Shown: positions 1 through 16,674 of the stretch, piece after piece
Layout of the letters: each line of letters opens with the position of its first letter
Numbering within the stretch: position 1 is the first letter of the stretch
Origin: Antennarius striatus
Taxonomy: Eukaryota > Chordata > Actinopteri > Lophiiformes > Antennariidae
Reading direction: 5' to 3'
Assembly (NCBI RefSeq): GCF_040054535.1
Contig: NC_090789.1
Span: 3,464,197 to 3,528,196, forward strand
DNA length: 64,000 nt
Notes under the pieces: model-generated
Databases searched by the model: none
Seen by the model: only the letters and a program-made list of their open reading frames with translations
Told to the model about the DNA's origin: nothing
Made by a program: the position numbers and the translations under genes

Positions 1-45
1 AGGTCATAAAACATCGGTCCCTGAATGCATCGCTTTTCAATTTAC

Positions 46-1640
46 CCAACGCCCGAGAGGAGCCGGCAGAACAGGAAGGTGCTGTAGCCCTGGACGAAGG
101 AGGAGAAGAAGGAGAAGATGCTGTTGATGGAGAGCGAGATGAGGAGAGACTGTCGACGGCCTATCCGGTCTGCCAGAGCCCCCCAGAGAAAAGCCCCCAC
201 CATCATCCCGAAATATACAATCAGACCTGCGGAGAGAGAAAAAAGAAACAAGTGGTTTATCTGTGTTTTTACATGAATTTTAAATTTACTGTCACAGGTT
301 TAAGCCTTCCTGTCTGCTGTCCTCCCACTGTCAGATTACAGGTTTGTGTTTATTCAAAGCTTTTGCTCTCAAGAAAAGTGGAAAACACGTCCGACAATAT
401 TTCCTCTTCTTAAAAGATCAGACATTTCTCTCTCTTTTATCCCACTGTCAACTTCTGCCTCCAGAATGTAGAAACCAATCAGAAGTTCTCTCTGTATAAA
501 ATCCAATCACAGATTTGTTTTTTGTTTTTTGGCCCTGTGGGCCAAATGCGGCCCACGAGAGCATAAAAGTGTCAAAAAATAATAGGTCAAGTGTGGTTTG
601 AGAAAAACTGCATTTCCCACAATGCACTAATTGAACCCATTTTAACTCTGACACAAAGGTTTTGAACAAAGTTAATGTCCTAACTTGTGTTTGATGTTTT
701 TATTCTTTATTCATTGATAGTTTGATCCTTGATCGATGGAGTTCTGCGGGTTTAATAACCTGACAAAATAAAAGGATTTATGTTACAACAGAGAAACATA
801 TTTTTGTGTAACTAATGTTTGTAACTCATATAAGTCATAAATTCGGAGTTATTTAGCATTAAGGAGTAGTTACATTTATTTTACATTAAATTGAGTTACA
901 TTAAGTCACATTTGTTAGTTACATCTAACCCTATGAGGACACTTGTTATGCTGATGTGGCCCTCGGTGAAAATGAGTTTGACCCCTCCTGATATAAGCAG
1001 ACAGGAGGAGGAGACGAGGTCGCGTCCTACCTAGCATGCTCTTGTTAGGTTCCGACAGGCACATGTCCCTCTCAGCGCTGGGGAGGACGAACCCGACCAC
1101 GAAGATCTCGACGCCGTCCGCCATGAGCGCCAGCCCCAGCACAAAGTACAGGGTCCACTGGAACTTCCCGTGACCGCATTCCTGCAAAATGGTCTCGTAC
1201 TGCTGGGCCAGCTCCTCCTGGTCCTTCCTCCTCTCGGCTTCGGACACGCCGATGTCTCTGAACTGCTGGGCGCCGGCCCTCACCGACCCCGGGCCCCCAG
1301 CCAGGCTGCCTTTGCCCGAATCGGCCCTGGGAATTCCTTGGTATTCACCTTCGTAGATTTCATCATCCTCGTCGTGACCCTCGGTGGAGTCGCTGTGACC
1401 GCCCTCGTCGTCGTTGGCGGCCTGGCTGTCTCCCCGGTAATAGGCCCCTCCGTCCTGGCTCCCCTGCACGGGGTAGTCGTCATCGTCCTCTTCAAAACGG
1501 CTGTAGGAGCGTCTGCTGTACTCGTCGTTCATCCGATCCACCGTCCGACCGGCTTTCTTGGACGCTTGCCGCTTGACTTCTTTGGCAATGTCTTTGGCAC
1601 CTTTGATAAACGCAGTCCGGTTTTGGTAATTGTCCTCCAT
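46..1640 (-). CDS. sv2a: sv2a, synaptic vesicle glycoprotein 2A, first two coding exons (partial, continues off the left edge)
   Basis: Coding exons are 1640-1031 and 226-46, joined through a 804-base intron in phase 1 (G|GT restores Gly in MLGLIV). The start at 1640 opens with MEDNYQNRTAFIKGAKDIAK, matching the SV2A amino end. About 165 cytosolic residues follow, including the acidic stretch EYSRRSYSRFEEDDDD and STEGHDEDDEIYEGEYQG, which holds the Thr equivalent to human Thr84 (a reported kinase site for synaptotagmin binding). Then come TM1 (FQWTLYFVLGLALMADG), TM2, and the major facilitator loop motif GALADRIGRRQ at the start of the second exon. SV2A is a 12-TM synaptic vesicle protein that modulates exocytosis and is the levetiracetam target. 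The remaining exons, including the luminal domain, lie outside the window. Being next to sf3b4 on the same strand is the human 1q21 arrangement. SV2B and SV2C are less likely because of the amino-terminal sequence and the neighbour. Confidence 0.95.
531..990. mobile_element. Non-autonomous hAT-like element (MITE) in the sv2a intron
   Basis: The right end, read on the minus strand, begins CAGGAGGGGTCAAACTCA and continues into a GGGCCACATC segment. The left end carries GGCCAAATGCGGCCCACGAG. Ends of the CAGGGGTCAAACTCA / GGGCCACAT type are typical of common teleost hAT-derived MITEs. The interior has runs of ...GTAACT..., no ORF, and an AT-rich core. A second, inverted and shortened copy lies at 50358-50638. 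The two share the segment around TTGATAGTTTGATCCTTGAT, which supports a dispersed repeat. The exact left end is blurred. Family assignment is from the termini only. Confidence 0.6.
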
Positions 1641-3232
1641 TTTTCAAGAGGAGGGGAGGGGGGGGGGTCAAAGATATGTGCTCACGATGCACCTGAAAGA
1701 TCTGAGAACTCCCAAGTATATCTGTGGACAAAATGGAAAGATGATGTCATAATTAAGTACTCATACTGGTACTTGCAAGTATTCAAATATCAGTACCCGT
1801 ACTTGTATTCTGATGAAAACTGGCATCAATGCATTAAAAAAGGAAAAAGTGATCTCAAAATGACCAAAGAAACCATCAGATGCTAAACGTGTGCAGATAG
1901 AAACACCCATTATTTAGCCTATATATTTACACGGGTGCAGTCATTAGCTCCAAACAAACTAATTACCCCTTAATGGGATGTTTCCAGTCTGTAGCCGTCA
2001 GGTTTTCCACGTCTGCTGATGGGATGGAGTAGCAATTACACGGCGCAGCATCCAAGCCCTCAACAGTCAAGAGTGATTCTTAATGGACGTCCTAAATGCT
2101 TCAGTTCAAGTTCACAAAGGAGAGTGCACGACCACGACTCGGATGTAATACGATCACACTCAAAACAGACAGACCATAACGCCCCCACACACATATTAAT
2201 ACACACCGACACAAACTGACACTTGACAAATTGAGTCTTCCCTTTTTCTTTAAAGTCTCACAAAATACAACTGTAATAAGTTGTTGTTGTTTTTTTAAAA
2301 AACAATTTTTAAAATATGGTTAGAGAATATTGGAGGAAAAAAAATTAATGATCCCTCTCGGATTAAAACTTTCTTTGAAAACGGGGAACAAACACTGATT
2401 TGGAGGCGGCGTCGTGCTGAAACGAATGAGGCGTGAAATTGAGAAAAGGAAGGGAGAAAATGACCTCCATTTATGTCTCCTTTTGGACGCTACGACTCGT
2501 GCAGCTCAGTGTCCACATGTGAATGCTTTTGTATTAAGTCTTAGTTTGCAAATAATGCAGCGGAACAACAGAGACGTCGCCGCGATCCTCGATTTGACAG
2601 CCGTTTTATCAAAGAGGGGTAAAGAACAGGTGAGGCGTGGAGGATATTGAAGTCCAGACACGCACCCTGAGAAATATTGGGGTCAGCTTTCAGAAAAATT
2701 AATAGTGTGGATTTTTTTTTTTCTCCACTGAGTCATCCTCACATCTATATCATCTTCCACACGGGAGGTTTAGTCACTCCTGCAAAATCATCTCCGGAAC
2801 CACTTTGAAATATTCGATCTGGTCTTCATTTTTTTTAAAAAACACTCCTAACATTTTGAATAATCTGCAGTTTCTTTTCTACAATATCTAAATATAACAC
2901 GATAAGTGAATTTGAATCATTATATCTGACTGTGTTTGTTGCACTTACAGACCCTCTAATGATGCTCCCTGATGGATTTAGATTCATACACCAGCAGCTT
3001 TGTCTATTTTCAGGCAGCAGCATCCAGCGGTGAGGCCACAGATCCCTCACTGTCAGCCTGATGAGTGTATTCACTGACACCGATCAAAGGAGGCCCACAG
3101 GCCTGGTCGGCCGGGCTAAACCGTCAGACGCCGACCCTAATATCACTGACCAGAGCAATAATGACTCTTAATCACCGTTATTTGAAAAAAAGGAAAGGAA
3201 ACAAGACAGCAAAGCTGTTTTTTTATAACCTC

Positions 3233-3235
<3 letters not shown>

Positions 3236-3277
<42 letters not shown>
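3236..3277. repeat. (CA)n microsatellite
   Basis: A pure CA dinucleotide run of about 42 bases. It is 118 bases left of the GT run at 3396-3427, so the pair is inverted and could form a stem on one strand. Read as protein it gives His/Thr repeats, which are not real coding sequence. Confidence 0.98.
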
Positions 3278-3283
<6 letters not shown>

Positions 3284-3394
3284 TTGCATGCACAGGTGTT
3301 TTCAGGTGTCGAGCCATTGTCACAGCAACACTGCACGACGCACTGGCGGGTCCAGGATCCTGGACTGAGAGCTTTGTTTTAGCAGCTAACAACT

Positions 3395-3395
<1 letters not shown>

Positions 3396-3427
<32 letters not shown>
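3396..3427. repeat. (GT)n microsatellite
   Basis: A GT run of about 32 bases, complementary to the CA run just upstream at 3236-3277. Confidence 0.97.
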
Positions 3428-3429
<2 letters not shown>

Positions 3430-4600
3430 CTGCTGCTCATGCATTAAACTGACATTTTCAGACCGGAAGCTCGGATCCCTGAGGAATCATTGGGGTTTGC
3501 ATCGTGAGGAGAGGAGCTGGAACCAAACCAGGCTCAGCATACAATATATCACAGAGACCAGGGGGGAACTTAACAGATATGAAGACAAAACAGTGACCAA
3601 TCATTGGTGACATTTTCACATTAGATCCAATGCAAGATCAAAAAAATGCACCAGATTTTTTTTTTTAAAAAAGAAATCTGGAGCAATAAGCACACTGGTT
3701 TTGCACCAAAACTTTTAAATATCTATATTTTAAAGATGGATGGACTTCATTTTTTCTGCAACAGGTAAGTTGTACATCTACACAGAACCAACCAGAACCT
3801 CTTCAGCCCCATACAGCCAGGATCAGGCAGTCCAGTCAGAGGAAAGGCAGAAGGAGGAAGAGGAGAAGGAGGAAGAGGAGGAGGAGGGAGTTGTATATTA
3901 TTGCTCCCTATTAGCTAGCCTCTTATTTTGCCTTTATTTTCCTCCCCCCGTTCAGAAATCAATCAGCATCAGTTTACCACTTCCTTGTGAGGCCACGCAG
4001 GACAGATAGCCTTCAATGCATGGAGAAGGAAAGCCCACTAAAGCCCTGGGAGGAACCAATCAGTCCTGATGTGTTCTGATGTACAATATGGACACATAAC
4101 AGCCACAGAAATAAAAAAATATATATAAAAAAATCACATCCCCAGGCTCAATATTTTGCAGGCCTGGAACAGCGATGCTGTGTTTAATTATTCATATTAA
4201 TTTGCAGCCAAAGATTCTTTTCAAACATGAGCGCATTTAAGTCTCCACTCCAGAGATAACTGTCTTCATTGATGTTAAAGGAAATAGGCCTCTTGGCTCG
4301 CAGGCCACTTTACACAGCTCACAAATATATCCGGATTAAAATATAATCTGCTACAAATACCGGTCAATTGTCCCCTCGATTGAATCCCGACATCTGCGTT
4401 CAAAGTCCTAGAAATCCCGTCACGATTTAGATCAGATTAAAGGCCGGATTCACCTAATCGATCCTAATTGCTGTGTGAAGCGAGAACACGCCCATCGTCT
4501 CCTCCGCGCATCTCAACGCATATTAAATAAATAAATACATTAAAAAATCCACAAAACGCCATCCATAAAACCCTAACGGTTCATTATAATCCAGGCTCAC

Positions 4601-4758
4601 CTTTAATCCAGCGATGTGCTTCCCCCCTTTTTTTTTTTTCAGCCCCGGAGATGGTGATGAAGGCGGATGGGGAGGAGGATGAAGATGATGATGCGCGCGG
4701 CGCTGTTGCTGTGAACCGAATGATGATGCTGTGCGCTTTGGAGGAGAGAAGCCCACGC

Positions 4759-4805
<47 letters not shown>

Positions 4806-4900
4806 AGATGATGTGCAGGGCTCCCCTCCCCCCATGCGAAAACCCACACGAGCGCAGTGACGCCTTCGTATCTGGAGGGGTTTGGCGCATATCTGCGCGC
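4601..4900 (-). other. sv2a: Candidate noncoding first exon and promoter region of sv2a
   Basis: On the minus strand a good splice donor (GGATTAAAG|GTGAGCC) ends at 4601. It follows a CpG-rich and CCG/CAT-rich stretch with no long ORF, unlike the AT-rich flanks. SV2A genes are known to start with a noncoding exon. A CA microsatellite (4762-4803) would fall inside it. The upstream boundary is a guess; transcript data would be needed to fix the start site. Confidence 0.4.
4762..4803. repeat. (CA)n microsatellite
   Basis: A pure 42-base CA run inside the CpG-rich stretch proposed as the sv2a first exon. If transcribed from the minus strand it would be a UG repeat. Confidence 0.97.
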
Positions 4901-5241
4901 AATCTGCGCGCCTTTCCTCCGGTTTCACACGGGCAGGTGCGCGTTCGGAGCGTCAAAATGACACCTTTGCTTAAAACTAATTTTAGCTTTTTGTACATGA
5001 CATATTAAGAAACACGTGATTCACATCGACTGCATACAACACGTATGTAATAAATTCACGCGCGCACACATGTTTTATTTGCACACATGACGATCAAATT
5101 GCGTGCAAAGGCAGCGCACGTGCATGCCCACCTGAATCTTGTTGCCATGCCAACCACTTGCCATATTTTTTTTTTTTTTTTTTTTATCCTTTTCACCGCA
5201 CCCGGATCGGTTACGAAGAAACGTGAGCTTTCCTAACTACG

Positions 5242-5249
5242 TGACGTCA
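5242..5249. promoter_or_regulatory. CRE palindrome TGACGTCA upstream of sv2a
   Basis: A perfect 8-base cAMP-response element about 640 bases upstream (in the minus-strand sense) of the candidate sv2a exon 1 donor. Base match only; activity is inferred from the consensus bound by CREB/ATF factors. Confidence 0.4.
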
Positions 5250-5639
5250 TACGTTTTAGATTAAAATACTTTTTTCTCTGCGCGTTAAGACATTCTTCTT
5301 TGTCAGTTCGATCCACACCTGCATCCTGCCGCACACACTCAGACACTAACCCTCTAAATAAACTAGATTTTTTCTTTTTATTCCTTGAAGTAAAAGAAAA
5401 GGGAAAAAAGGTCCAAAATATTAGAGAAAGTAAAATAAAAATTGCTGAATCCACTCCCTAATTTAATGGAGCCTTTTTCTGATCCACTCTCAGAAATCTG
5501 TTCAGTTGTTTTGTGTGTAGCATCATCTTCCACTGACTAATAAATACCAATAATAAACTCCAAAATGACAAACAGGTTTTCAATCTCAAGGAATTGGGTG
5601 TTATTATTTCATTTGGCATGAAGTATATTTTACTAAACT

Positions 5640-6240
5640 AACAAAGTACCATCACCTTATTGTGTCTACATTTCGGGTGCAATGATGGACCAATCAACGA
5701 TCTTCTGGCAGTGATGCAAAATTGGACTCTTTTACTCACCAGCCACCTTGCTAGTGCCGGGTTGGACCCCCCCTTTACCTTCAGAACTGCCTTAATCCTT
5801 CACGGTATTGATTCAATGCGGTCCTGGAAACATTCCTCTGAGAGTTTGGTCCATATTGACATGATGGCATCACACAGTTGCTGCAGAATTGTCAGCTGCA
5901 CATCCATAATGTGAATCTCCTGTTCCACCACATCCCAGAGGTGCTCCATTGGATTGAGATCTGATGAATATGGAGCAATTTGCATAAAGTGAAGTTAAGA
6001 AACCAGTCTGAGATGATTCCAGCTTTATGACATGGTGTCATCCAGGAAGTAACCATCAGGAAATTGGTTCACTGTGGTCATAAAGGGATGGACATGGTTA
6101 GCAATAAAACTCAGGTAGGCTGTGATGTTGCAACGATGATCAGTTGCTACCAAGGGGCCATGTGATTGGCTGATTAGACATTAAGCAGTTGGACAGGTGT
6201 TCTTAATAAAGCAGCTGGTGAGTTCATTTTACAAACTCAC
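5640..6240 (-). mobile_element. Tc1/mariner-type DNA transposon remnant
   Basis: On the minus strand the frame at 5985-5800 reads MQIAPYSSDLNPMEHLWDVV followed by EQEIHIMDVQLTILQQLCDA. This is the end of the Tc1-family catalytic domain, with the SxDLNPxEHLWD block that carries the third catalytic acidic residue (E of NPMEH). Codons for VNQFPDGYF and HKAGIISDWF lie upstream in other frames (about 6060-5990), so the coding sequence is interrupted. Only the carboxyl half of a usual 340-residue transposase is present. The plus-strand text near 6200 (GTGTTCTTAATAAAG) matches the terminal region common to such teleost elements. It is an inactive fossil. Confidence 0.8.
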
Positions 6241-6459
6241 AAGTGTAGGGAGGGAGGAAACCAAGACACTTTTGAAAATGGAATCCCCCCCCCATCCCAT
6301 TCTATGAGGGAACATCATGAAAAGATAAATCCATAAACATAAATGTCGGATACATAAATGTCATAAAATCAAAATGCACACGGCCTGTGTTACTTTTGAA
6401 GCAGACATGTAAGTTTCAATTTGATCATGAAGAATCACAAGACAGATAGTACTAAAAAG

Positions 6460-6465
6460 TTTATT
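6460..6465 (-). promoter_or_regulatory. Polyadenylation signal of sf3b4
   Basis: AATAAA on the minus strand, 166 bases after the sf3b4 stop codon, giving a short 3' UTR. It lies between the stop and the Tc1 remnant. A CAA/AAC run (about 6510-6536) lies in the UTR. Confidence 0.65.
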
Positions 6466-6630
6466 TGTCAAATGTCTTCATCTGTACAATGGCCCAAAAG
6501 AAAAGAAAAAACAACAACAACAACAACAACAACAAAAAACAGAGGTGGTTAAATTATTCTAACATTGTTTTTTTCTTAAAAAACAAAGACAGAATTAAAC
6601 CGACAGCTCGTTTCAGCCATCGAGGATGGA

Positions 6631-9381
6631 TTAGGGAGGCAACGGCGCTCTCAGTGGAACGCGAGGCGGGACGCCGGGAGGTCTGGGAGGCATTGGGGGT
6701 CCTCTCTGGAAGCCGAAGGGGGGAGGACGAGGAGCGCCGTAGCCGGGGGGAGGCATCGGTGGAGGAGGTCCTCTCATCCCTGGAGGCACAGGTGGACCTG
6801 ACAGACGGAGAACCAATGAAATATCTGGATTAACAAAATCCAAACAGAATATCTCCATTGTGTCTATTTTTCATCCAATTCTTAAAGGTCGTTGATCAGA
6901 AAATACGAGGATCCGCTTCTCTCACCATCTGTGCTCTTGACAGAAAAAGAGATTCAGAGAGCGCTCACCCATAGGAGGTCCGAATGGCGCTCTGGGCGGC
7001 ATGCCCATTGGCGGCGGAGGAGGAATACCAGGGGGTGGCGGCGCCCGTGCTTGATTCGATCCTGGGGGAGCCGGAGGAGGAGGCACCATGCCTGGAGGAG
7101 CAGGAGGGGGCATGGGCATCTGTGGCATACCTGAAAGCAAACAGGAAATTCTAACATGTGTGGCTGCACTGGAGGGTTTAAAATATTATCTGTAAATGAT
7201 TATTTACTTCCAGCCTCCAGGGAAGCTTTTCAAGCGTTTTGCAATCTGTTACCTGGATGCATGTTGCCTGGAGGGAAGGGAGGTGGTCCAGGCGGAGGCC
7301 CGCCGCCGCCACCCTGCGGACCCTGCGCCCCTGCATTTGGAGGCATGGCCATGGAGGGGGGCATTGCTGGAGGCATCGATCCAGGAGGAGGAACAGGGGG
7401 GAACCCTGGAGGAGGCATGCCTGCACAGAAACAAGACGAGTTCACATATTTTAACAGCTGACGTGACCTTAGATTTTATCAAATTGACCTTAATCTGATC
7501 TCATCAGCGGTACATAATGTGTTGTGTGCGCTTATGACTTTAACCATATTACATACTAAATCAAAAATCTTAAATCAGGGGCCACTATTGACGAGGTGAA
7601 ACACACCAACATCCCAGAAAACAGTTTGAAGCTTAAATTTATAAAGAATCACACGTGGATGGCAGAATAAAGGACAAAGGAGCTAACAGAAAAAGCCATA
7701 GAATATCCTCTATGTTTAAACATATACTCCACGTTCCATCGTATTTCCTCCATACCTGGCATGGGCATTGCAGACCCCATTGCAGTGAGGACCGGCGTCT
7801 GAGCGGTCGGTGGTGGTGGAGCGTCTGCAAACAGCTGATGAGGCCTGTCGGCCTGGGACAGCGGGTTCTGTGCGGCCAGGAGTCGCTCCGCAGCCGATCC
7901 ATGTCGTTCTCCTTTGGAATCCTTCTTGAAGGCGTAGGACACGGTGATGGGTCTGTTGCAGAGGTACTGGCCGTTCATGGCCTCGATGGCGGCATCAGAA
8001 GCATCAAAGCTGGCAAAATTGATGAAAGCGTAACCTTTGGAGTTGCCGGTATCTGGGTCTCGCATGATCTTTGGCGTCTGGAGGATCACGCCAAAGGCAC
8101 TGAATGTGTCGTAGAGCAGTTTCTCGTCAATCTCCGGGTCGAGGTTACCGATGAAAATGTTAGCACCCACATCCAGGTTTTTGTTGTGCGCCGAGGCCTT
8201 ATTAACGCGAATTGGCTTGCCATAGAGCTTTATCATATTCATAATTTTAATGGCGTAGTCAGCATCTTCTTCACTGAGGAACTCAACAAAGCCATAACCT
8301 GAGGAAAACACAGTTACATGAACGTTATTTACCTCATATGATGAGTAAGATTTGTTCTTTTTTAGTGGATAGTCTTATTCCCACATCTTACTACCTTCAT
8401 GTTACAGAATTCTGTATGAAGCCCACCTTGATGTTGGCCAGTGACCCTGTCTTTTGGCATGTGTGTGTTGACCACAGGACCAGCCTGCAAGAAAAGCTCC
8501 CACAGTAAAGGCTCGGACACTTTCTCATCCAAGCCGCCGACATATACAGTAGCATCTGAAAGAGTAAGAATTAAAAGTCAAGTACAAAACTTTTGATTTT
8601 TTTTTTTTTAAATACGAAGTCCTTGTCTGTGTGCACATACTCAATAAGTTTTTGTTCTGAAATAACTGCAGATGCATTATAAGCAGCTGTAGGAAGATAT
8701 ATCCTTTCACATTGGCTGCAAATCATTTTGGAAGAAACAATGATAAAAATTTCATTATGGTGATATTAATATTTAAAAACTAAATAAAATGGCAATGCCA
8801 ATTCAGTATCAGCCAGGTTTTATGGATGCATTTTCTCAGAAAAAGGCTGTTTTGGTACCGTTTGCTGACTGTCTCCATAACTTGTTAAATTATATGTAGA
8901 AAGACAAATATTAGCACAACAAAAGAAATCACTGTCATCACGTCTTCAGGTTAAACTACAGCAGGTTCTGTTACACCGTTAGCTTGCGAGGCTATCATTA
9001 GCAGTTAGCCAACAGGACGTCCCTCTGCTTCTCAGATACAAATAAGTCACTAGCACTGAAACAATTATAAGATGAAGCTACAGTTAGATTATAATTGAGG
9101 AAGCAAATAAGAATAATAATAATAATAAAAACATAATTCAAGGTCATTTACTGAATGAGTTGAATAGTAGTAACTCAAGCTAACGAAAAATGAGCACTTC
9201 CATGTGATCGACCGGTTGTTTACCAAGGATAATTAATAAACAACCCGGTCAGTGGGTTTCATAAAAATAAGATGAGTTCGTAGAAGTTAAAAACTACAAG
9301 CAGTTGATTGAAAAAAACAACAGATAAAGATATTACCATGACTTTACCTTGGTTTCTTTCTGAAATCGGTCCCGCTGCCAT
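6631..9381 (-). CDS. sf3b4: sf3b4, splicing factor 3B subunit 4 (SAP49), complete
   Basis: Six coding exons: 9381-9348, 8555-8427, 8298-7756, 7420-7253, 7130-6969 and 6797-6631. Phases are consistent throughout and the product is 400 residues (human 424). The protein starts [23 protein letters not shown]1 covers about residues 13-91 ([16 protein letters not shown] as its RNP1 region). RRM2 covers about 100-179 ([31 protein letters not shown]). The remainder is Pro/Met/Gly-rich and ends [13 protein letters not shown]3B4 belongs to the SF3b complex of U2 snRNP, contacts pre-mRNA near the branch point and binds SF3B2 (SAP145). The four last exons encode the low-complexity tail and all join in phase 1, so skipping exons 4 or 5 (168 and 162 bases) would keep frame. 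The gene sits head-to-tail with sv2a as in human. Confidence 0.97.
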
Positions 9382-9774
9382 GTTGAATGAACGCAGGATA
9401 AGCGTCCGTAAATGTGGCTCCGCCTCTTCCGGTCTGTGCGCCGGAGGCGGAAGTAATAAAATACAATAAAATAAAATAAAACAAAATAAAATAAAATAGG
9501 TAGGGCTAAACATTACATGATAGTGTTCTATATTTCCTCAGTTCAACTAATTATTTTAAAGTTTAATTATTTTAAGATGGAATTAGTTAACTGTAAATGT
9601 GGAATACCTGGACATTAGTGAATGTTTATGAAACCTACTTTTATACTTTTAAATACAAATTACAGTATATTCATAAAATCAAATCAGTTCTCAGTAGCTG
9701 TTCAGAAGGATTGAGTTTCTTATGGTTCTAAGCAGTGACGCAAATTCAGTGACAAATTCATCAATATTTGTAAA
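9382..9774 (-). promoter_or_regulatory. sf3b4 promoter region with ETS-type motifs
   Basis: Just upstream of the sf3b4 start the plus strand has CTTCCGG (9426-9432) and GCGGAAGT (9447-9454), both ETS-type sites common in housekeeping promoters. No TATA box is evident. An AAAAT pentamer-type repeat follows at about 9455-9499. The rest to 9774 is AT-rich with nothing recognised. Confidence 0.5.
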
Positions 9775-12145
9775 TTTATTAGATCATATAAATCTACTAA
9801 AAGTATAAACAAGGAATACAAAGTGCTCATAGAAAACACATACAATTAGGGCCTCAGAAACACACTTACAAAACAATACTGTATTGAATATGAAACATAT
9901 AAAAAATAAAAATACACACATCATGCATCAAAGCCAAAAGAAAAGTTGAAGTTCCTTTTATAAAATGCATAGTAAAAAATATTTTGCTTAAAAGAGCGTT
10001 CATTGATAACGATCACAAAGACAGCTCAAAGGCATATGTCAGACGAAAGCTCTGAGACTATTGGCCTGCAGTCGAAAAATACACACAATAAGCAGCTAAA
10101 TTAAAAGATAAATGTTTTTTTTTTAAAAAGCACAAAAAAACAAAACTCAAGATCTCAAATCACATTCCTGTAACCAGGTCACAAATACTTTTTGAGTTAT
10201 TCTAATAATTACATTTCAACTCTGACCTGAGTCTGTTCTTATTACACACGATGTCCCTAAGTTGGACTTAACTTTGATTCATGTGATGATACAATCACTG
10301 CTGAACTCGTAAAACATATCTTCAGATAACTGATTATGGAAAATAATTTGTAAGGGTGGCAGAACTGTGTTGCTGATGTGTTCTCTATATCAAAGGTCCA
10401 TTCTGACTCCTCGGCTACATCATCTTTGCAAAGAAGATACATGTGAAAAGAAATAATGTCCTACTTGTGCTGCACACATACAGGCTGAGTACCAAACAAA
10501 CAATATTTCAAGATAATAAATGTATACCACATGTAGTACGATTTAATAAACCAGTAATAACCTACTTGTCGAGTAACATATTTATAGGATACTTTGAAAT
10601 TTTAAGAATAAGCATGTTCCTTCTTTCTTGTGTCGAGCTAGAGGAGATTTATGGGTGCCAGAAGACACATTTTATTACCTTTAGACACGGTCAGTCTGGC
10701 ATTTTCTGTGTTTTTCAGTCTTCTTCTCTCCATAAGAAACTCCACCAGAAGGGGAATAAACAAATTTCCTCAAAAGACGAATTATACCTTTCAGATACTG
10801 TAACAGTAATATAGAATGTAGTGTATGAACTTACATTTCCAGGTAATGACAAAAACATTGTAAAGAATAATGGAATTTCCTTCAAAGACCTCATTAAATG
10901 AAAAGAACTTTGCGTGTCTTTTTACTTATCAAACCGATGTGTCACCAATCTCATCAAGGCACAATGATCCCAGCAATAAAGTAATAAAAGCTGTATTATA
11001 TTCAAATTTAGCATCATTGCATTTCGCTGTTTATATCAACGTTCAGCTGGAAAAAGAGTTATTGTCACTTCCATTAAACGGGGTCCTTGAAAGGCTGCTC
11101 ATTGAAACGCCTTCATCCTTCTTATGTACTCAATACATCTGAGATAGATACAGATATCACATTTACAGAATAAACACAATTAGGTCCTTCAACATACAAA
11201 ATAAGTAAAAAGGCAATAAGTGCGAGTTACATACTTTGTTTTTAGCCACGCACTAGCAGTGCTCACAGACACACTGTGCTTGCAGCATGTCAAAAAACAC
11301 TTTAGCACAAGTGCTGATACTGTTTTGCATTGATTGCGAAACGATCCACTCGAGGTGAATCAGATTTTATAAAACCCTCAGCTCATGTTTTGGTCATCGC
11401 ATTTTAATCCAACCACAAGAGTAACTTATAGTTTAAGTGCTGACCTTCCTCGCTCACTTAGCAGATCCTTTAGTGGGTAGCGCACTAAAAACATACATTC
11501 AGCTAGTGTCATAGTCACCAGGCATAGCACGGACACTAAAATAGTTAAAAGCCTTCACAAATAAAAGAAATGTATAGGAACTGTCTGATTTATCTAAATT
11601 CTGAGCTGCTATCAGAGCAATCAGACACCTGATGACATTTTTTTAGGGTTAACTGAGGATACGGTTTCTACATATTAACGTTACATTGGCAGAAGTGTGG
11701 TTTTGGGGGAGTTTAGTTGAGATATTTCAGGCTTTTGCTGAGTTTGCAGTGGTATTTTAGAAATATTCTGCATGAAACACATCGAGTTATTTTCCTGTCA
11801 GATGATCTTAGCTTTAAGCAAAAGTGATCGACTTCTGTTGTATTCAGTGATGAAAGAAAGGTTTTGTTTGTGTCGGTCTACGTTCGAGTAAACACATTAC
11901 GACATTGTGAAAAAGCACGTAAACCTCAGTCGTCTGGTATGCCAAGCACATTTAGGTTTCTTTGTATAAAGTAGCAACGGTTATCCTGTAATCACGAGGC
12001 ACAAAGAGGTATCAGATATAGCTGCAAAGAGGTGTATAGTCTAAGTCAAGGCCGGATTACCTGGACAAAATAAATGTCATACAATATCACCTTTATGGAG
12101 TCGCCACTACTGTTACCGGGAACGTGAAGGCAGATCAGACCAGGT
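9775..12145 (-). other. Probable long 3' UTR of lix1l
   Basis: This 2.4 kb stretch follows the lix1l stop codon at 12146-12148 on the minus strand. It is AT-rich, has no recognisable coding exon, and contains AATAAA on the minus strand at 9780-9775, a plausible poly(A) signal facing the sf3b4 promoter. The UTR length is inferred, and earlier signals may be used. Several 60-120 codon frames here have no family resemblance. Confidence 0.45.

Positions 12146-16674
<4,529 letters not shown>

Larger units (their letters stand above)
1641..4600. other. Upstream sequence or first intron of sv2a; no gene seen
   Basis: This stretch precedes the sv2a start codon. A plausible splice acceptor on the minus strand (ctttcag at about 1693-1699) suggests a noncoding upstream exon and that most of this stretch is intron. 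It holds microsatellites at 3236-3277 (CA) and 3396-3427 (GT), a purine-rich GGA tract near 3850-3890, and A/T runs. I saw no conserved coding segment. The open frames here are short or are translations of repeats. Confidence 0.5.

Noticed and set aside
1170-1886. 238-codon plus-strand ORF
   Set aside because: It is the antisense shadow of the sv2a first coding exon, whose minus-strand product clearly matches SV2A.
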